Of a stretch of 7,538 nt of DNA, positions 5,295 to 7,538 are shown piece after piece; within the stretch, counting starts at the first letter, position 1, and every line of letters starts with the position of its first letter. The DNA is from JBCBJZ01 sp038522635. GTDB taxonomy: Bacteria; Pseudomonadota; Alphaproteobacteria; Rhizobiales; Hyphomicrobiaceae. Position numbers and translations under genes: made by a program. Location: assembly GCA_038522635.1 (NCBI GenBank), contig JBCBJZ010000164.1, positions 1-7,538 of the forward strand. The letters are read 5' to 3'. The notes beneath the pieces were generated by a model. The model did not search any database. It worked only from the letters and a program-made list of their open reading frames with translations, and had not been told where the DNA came from.

Positions 5295-6133
5295 TCCTTC
5301 ACAACGGAAATGTCGGGGGCTTCTTCGTTCTTCATGCCCTGCACGTGGTAGCCGGCGTCCACGTGGTGCACCTCGCCCGTCACCGCCCGTCCAAGATCGG
5401 ACAGCAAGTAAACGCCCGCGCCACCAACCTCGTCGATGGTGACGGTGCGGCGCAGCGGCGAATTATACTCATTCCATTTCAAGATGTAGCGGAAGTCAGA
5501 AATCCCCGATGCCGCCAACGTCTTGATCGGTCCCGCCGAGATCGCGTTGACGCGGATGCCGGTGCGGCCGAGGTCGGCGGCCAGATAGCGCACCGAGGCT
5601 TCGAGCGCCGCCTTCGCGACACCCATGACGTTATAATGCGGCATGACCTTTTCGGCGCCGTAGTAGCTTAACGTCACGAGCGAACCGCCGTCCGTCATCA
5701 GCTTCTCAGCGCGTTGTGCCAGCGCGGTGAACGAATAGCAGGAGATCAGCAGCGACTTGGAGAAGTTCTCAGCGCTGGTGTCGACGTAACGCCCGTCCAG
5801 CTCGCTCTTGTCGGCGTAAGCGATCGCATGCACCAGGAAATCCAGGCGGCCCCATCGCTCGCGCAGGGTTTCGAACACCGCATCCATCGAGGCGACGTCG
5901 GTCACGTCACAGGGCAGAACGAGGTCGCTGTCGAGTTCTTGCGCCAGCGGCACAACGCGCTTCTTGAGTGCTTCGCCCTGGTAGGTCAGCGCCACCTGCG
6001 CACCCTGGGCGTGGACCGCTTTCGCGATGCCCCACGCGATCGAGCGGTTGTTGGCAACCCCCATGATGAGGCCGCGCTTGCCCTGCATCAGGTTTCCTGC
6101 AGGTGAAGCGGCAGAGCTGTCGGCTGCTGACAT
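5291..6133 (-). CDS. fabI: Enoyl-[acyl-carrier-protein] reductase (NADH) FabI
   Basis: FabI catalyses the last step of each fatty-acid elongation cycle, reducing enoyl-ACP with NADH in the cytoplasm. From the ATG at 6133 it has 280 residues. Seen: the FabI-type cofactor motif GVANNRSIAWGIAKA (25-39), CDVTD (75-79), and the Y-X6-K-type active site in SYYGAEKVMPHYNVMGVAK (156-174). Here Y157, Y167 and K174 match E. coli Tyr146, Tyr156 and Lys163; the substrate loop NAISAGPIKTLAASG is at 196-210. A105 (HAIAYAD) occupies the position of E. coli Gly93. The start is open: 6133 has GAGGGA about 10 nt upstream and keeps the NLM-GKRG lead-in usual in relatives. The ATG at 6088 has a better-spaced AGGA but would begin directly at MQGKRG. 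A TTG at 6205 is unlikely. Upstream are a dyad and a promoter-like pair. Confidence 0.97.
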   Translation of the reverse strand: MSAADSSAASPAGNLMQGKRGLIMGVANNRSIAWGIAKAVHAQGAQVALTYQGEALKKRVVPLAQELDSDLVLPCDVTDVASMDAVFETLRERWGRLDFLVHAIAYADKSELDGRYVDTSAENFSKSLLISCYSFTALAQRAEKLMTDGGSLVTLSYYGAEKVMPHYNVMGVAKAALEASVRYLAADLGRTGIRVNAISAGPIKTLAASGISDFRYILKWNEYNSPLRRTVTIDEVGGAGVYLLSDLGRAVTGEVHHVDAGYHVQGMKNEEAPDISVVKD

Positions 6134-6157
6134 CGCCCGTACATCCCTCGCTGAAGG

Positions 6158-6172
6158 GCCCGACCGTCGGGC
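6158..6172. promoter_or_regulatory. Dyad symmetry in the fabI leader, possible operator
   Basis: GCCCGACCGTCGGGC is an interrupted palindrome of two 7-bp arms around one C, 25 bp before the proposed fabI start. It could be a repressor site or a small hairpin in the leader transcript. No regulator is encoded in the window, so the role is inference. Confidence 0.4.
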
Positions 6173-6214
6173 ATTACGCGCTTGCCCAGGTGAGGCAGGC
6201 TTCAAACGCCGGGC

Positions 6215-6242
6215 ATCCTACACACTTGCAGGCTTCGGTCCA
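6215..6242 (-). promoter_or_regulatory. Candidate fabI promoter
   Basis: On the minus strand TGGACC (6242-6237) and TAGGAT (6220-6215) are spaced by 16 bp. The -35 box is one base from TTGACC, and the -10 box keeps the TA...AT pattern. Transcription would start near 6208, leaving a leader of about 75 nt that contains the 6158-6172 dyad. Confidence 0.35.
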
Positions 6243-6290
6243 GATCGCGGGTGTGCGTAGCCGGGGAGAAGAGGGCGCAAGCGTGGCTCT

Positions 6291-6348
6291 GGGGCCCATC
6301 GCCCCCCCAATGGGTCCCCTATGGGGGGAGGCGCCGCGCCAGGGCGCC
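6291..6348. terminator. GC-rich alternative-hairpin region after the surface-antigen gene
   Basis: Several competing stems overlap here. GGGGCCCAT (6291-6299) can pair with ATGGGTCCCC (6310-6319) with one bulge. Alternatively CCCCCC (6303-6308) can pair with GGGGGG (6323-6328), or CCCC (6316-6319) with GGGG (6323-6326) across TAT. A separate GGCGCC/GGCGCC stem (6330-6335, 6343-6348) lies nearer the gene end at 6395. The region probably ends or insulates the minus-strand transcript before fabI. The mutually exclusive pairings could also suit attenuation, but no T run or leader peptide supports that. Confidence 0.35.
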
Positions 6349-6394
6349 ATGCCCAAAGGCTTGATCAACTGCCCTCTTCTGTCTGCACCTGTCT

Positions 6395-6904
6395 TTAACC
6401 TTCAAGCGCCCACACGCCTTTACCATCACGGCAGGCGATGCCTTCCGTCTTGCGGGTGTGAACGCCGGCCGTCAGCCAAACTTCGAGATGACGGCAGACG
6501 AGACCACGCTTATCGCGGAACGAGCTTGTCAGCTTCACAAGTCCGCTTAAGCGGCCGTTGGCGCGATGCCATACGAAGGTGGCGCCATCGCCGACTTCGT
6601 CGAGGGCGGTCTGCACGGCAGCAAGCGCGGCAAGTTCATCGCCCGTATCAAGGTGCGGGCGGTTCGGCTTCACAACGCGTGTGTGCCAGCGCGGCTTAAC
6701 CTGTTGGCGATCGCCGCGATGGTGAGGCTGCGCTGGACGGTGGCGGGCCGAGGGCGGCTGTGTTGGTGTGGCTTGCGTGCTGACAGGCACAGCGCGCAAC
6801 GCGTCAGCCTGCGCCATAGAGGGGATCAAAACGGCGAGCGCACCCACCAAATACACCGCAGCCGAACACGCGACCACGGTCATCACGACCTGAAAACGCA
6901 TCAT
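6395..6904 (-). CDS. Small secreted surface protein, RT0821/Lpp0805 (17 kDa antigen-like) family
   Basis: Counting from the ATG at 6904, the protein has 169 residues. Seen: a hydrophobic signal sequence (about 6-29) ending SMAQA/DA, a plausible signal-peptidase I site after residue 33 with no lipobox; a Pro/His/Arg-rich linker (about 44-84); and a conserved-looking C-terminal domain (about 87-169) with EVGDGATFVWHR (103-114), NGRLSGLV (116-123), SSFRDKRGLVCRH (127-139) and EGIACRDGKGVWALEG (154-169). C137 and C158 could form a disulphide. From memory this matches the surface-antigen domain family annotated RT0821/Lpp0805 (17 kDa antigen-like), often next to pdxH in Hyphomicrobiales; its molecular function is unknown. 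GTG (6907), ATG (6904) and ATG (6901) are stacked in frame with no strong Shine-Dalgarno, so the exact start is uncertain by one or two codons. Confidence 0.85.
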   Translation of the reverse strand: MMRFQVVMTVVACSAAVYLVGALAVLIPSMAQADALRAVPVSTQATPTQPPSARHRPAQPHHRGDRQQVKPRWHTRVVKPNRPHLDTGDELAALAAVQTALDEVGDGATFVWHRANGRLSGLVKLTSSFRDKRGLVCRHLEVWLTAGVHTRKTEGIACRDGKGVWALEG

Positions 6905-6916
6905 CACACAACACCC

Positions 6917-6951
6917 AACGCAACCAACGCAACCGCTGCTCTGGCGAGCAG
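6917..6951. other. Short direct repeat and hairpin upstream of the surface-antigen gene
   Basis: AACGCAACC occurs twice back to back (6917-6934), followed by a 6-bp hairpin CTGCTC/GAGCAG with loop TGGC (6936-6951). Both lie 10-50 bp before the minus-strand gene, in its presumed leader. The rest of the 200-bp divergent region up to pdxH shows no promoter pair I would call with confidence on either strand. Confidence 0.4.
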
Positions 6952-7109
6952 TCCTGCTGTCGAAGATCGCGGCAATGGGTTAACATGGGGTCAAAAGGCG
7001 TTTCATGGTTTGATCGGTCGTGGTGGCCCGCAGCCTTAGATGCTCGCGGCTAGAAATCCGTGAACGGGCCGCGATCGACGCAGCATGCACAGATGACGAG
7101 GGTATCCCC

Positions 7110-7538
7110 ATGAACGAGACCCCTTTCAAAGAGGGCTACTACAGCGGACCGCAGGCCGAAGGTTTTGGCGATGCGGATGATCCGTTCGCGTTGTTTCAGG
7201 CCTGGTTTGAAGAGGCCAAGGCACACGAGCCGAATGACCCCAACGCGATGGCGCTCTCGACCGTCGATCCGCAGGGCATGCCGAACGTGCGGGTGGTGCT
7301 GCTGAAGGGCCTTGATGATGCGGCAACGAAGCAGCGCGGCTTCGTCTTTTATACCAATCTTGAGGGGCAGAAGGGGCAGGAGTTGACCGCCCATCCGCGC
7401 GCTGCACTCAATTTTCACTGGAAGAGCCTGCGTCGCCAGGTGCGAGTGCGAGGCGTGGTGGCGCGCGTGAGCGAGACGGAAGCGGATGATTATTTTCAGA
7501 CGCGCCCGCGCGGTAGCCGGATCGCGGCGTGGGCGTCG
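7110..7538 (+). CDS. pdxH: Pyridoxamine 5'-phosphate oxidase PdxH, 3' end cut by window
   Basis: PdxH is the FMN enzyme that oxidises pyridoxine or pyridoxamine 5'-phosphate to pyridoxal 5'-phosphate in the last step of vitamin B6 synthesis and salvage. The window holds the first 143 codons of a family usually a little over 200 residues long. Seen: NVRVVLLKG (59-67), with R61 and K66 matching E. coli Arg67 and Lys72; FYTN (80-83) and K88 for FMN binding; HWKSLRRQVRVRG (103-115); and the substrate motif YFQTRPRGSRIAAWAS (128-143), with Y128, R132 and S136 matching E. coli Tyr129, Arg133 and Ser137. GAGG (7098-7101) lies 8 bases before the ATG, a good start. The gene diverges from the surface-antigen gene. 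The frame is open to the last base, so the truncation is only the window edge. Confidence 0.97.
   Translation, partial: MNETPFKEGYYSGPQAEGFGDADDPFALFQAWFEEAKAHEPNDPNAMALSTVDPQGMPNVRVVLLKGLDDAATKQRGFVFYTNLEGQKGQELTAHPRAALNFHWKSLRRQVRVRGVVARVSETEADDYFQTRPRGSRIAAWAS

Noticed and set aside
5237..5671. Plus-strand frame of 144 codons (and 5714-6106)
   Set aside because: Both are antisense to fabI; no independent start signal or family match.
6134..6205. FabI start at the upstream TTG, adding 24 residues
   Set aside because: TTG is a rare start, the extension is Arg/Ser/Pro-rich without family similarity, and it would run over the dyad in the leader.
6566..7039. Plus-strand frame across the surface-antigen gene and the divergent promoter region
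   Set aside because: It is antisense to a gene with a signal peptide and a conserved-looking domain, and it has no family resemblance.

Overview
The window looks like ordinary chromosome from a GC-rich alphaproteobacterium, most probably of the Hyphomicrobiales (Rhizobiales) type. The evidence is the FabI and PdxH sequence style and a divergent pair, a secreted 17 kDa-antigen-like protein facing pdxH, with fabI and a histidine phosphatase following. As far as I remember, this neighbourhood is common in that order. No phage, transposase, CRISPR, rRNA or tRNA is visible, and I found no convincing new defence, secretion or biosynthetic system.

Left part (1-2404, + strand): a PanE/ApbA-family 2-oxoacid reductase (164-1210) and a D-2-hydroxyacid dehydrogenase of the glycerate dehydrogenase/hydroxypyruvate reductase type (1448-2404). 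Between them lies a 15-bp minisatellite, directly at the panE-like stop codon. Both enzymes reduce small 2-oxo acids with NAD(P)H, but a plausible separate promoter precedes the second, so a shared operon is not certain.

Middle part (2405-5290, - strand): a hypothetical membrane-anchored or secreted protein with a very arginine/lysine-rich tail (2501-2998), a histidine phosphatase (3129-3722) and a zinc-free NADPH-dependent MDR-family oxidoreductase (3806-4801). The oxidoreductase has a good Shine-Dalgarno and a promoter-like pair. About 490 bp without a convincing gene then separate it from fabI. That gap holds hairpins, a hexanucleotide repeat and an inverted repeat at the end of fabI.

Right part (5291-7538): fabI (- strand), a structured 260-bp gap with a dyad and a promoter-like pair, a small secreted surface-antigen-like protein (- strand), and divergently the start of pdxH (+ strand), cut by the window end after 143 codons.

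The most noteworthy signal is not a gene. A short motif, CTTTGCGCCCGTTGCTCT, occurs complete or in degraded form in nearly every intergenic gap, twice as an inverted pair touching the fabI stop codon. It looks like a lineage-specific intergenic dispersed repeat, perhaps acting in transcript 3' ends. The Arg-rich-tail protein and the 15-bp minisatellite are the other accessory-looking items.
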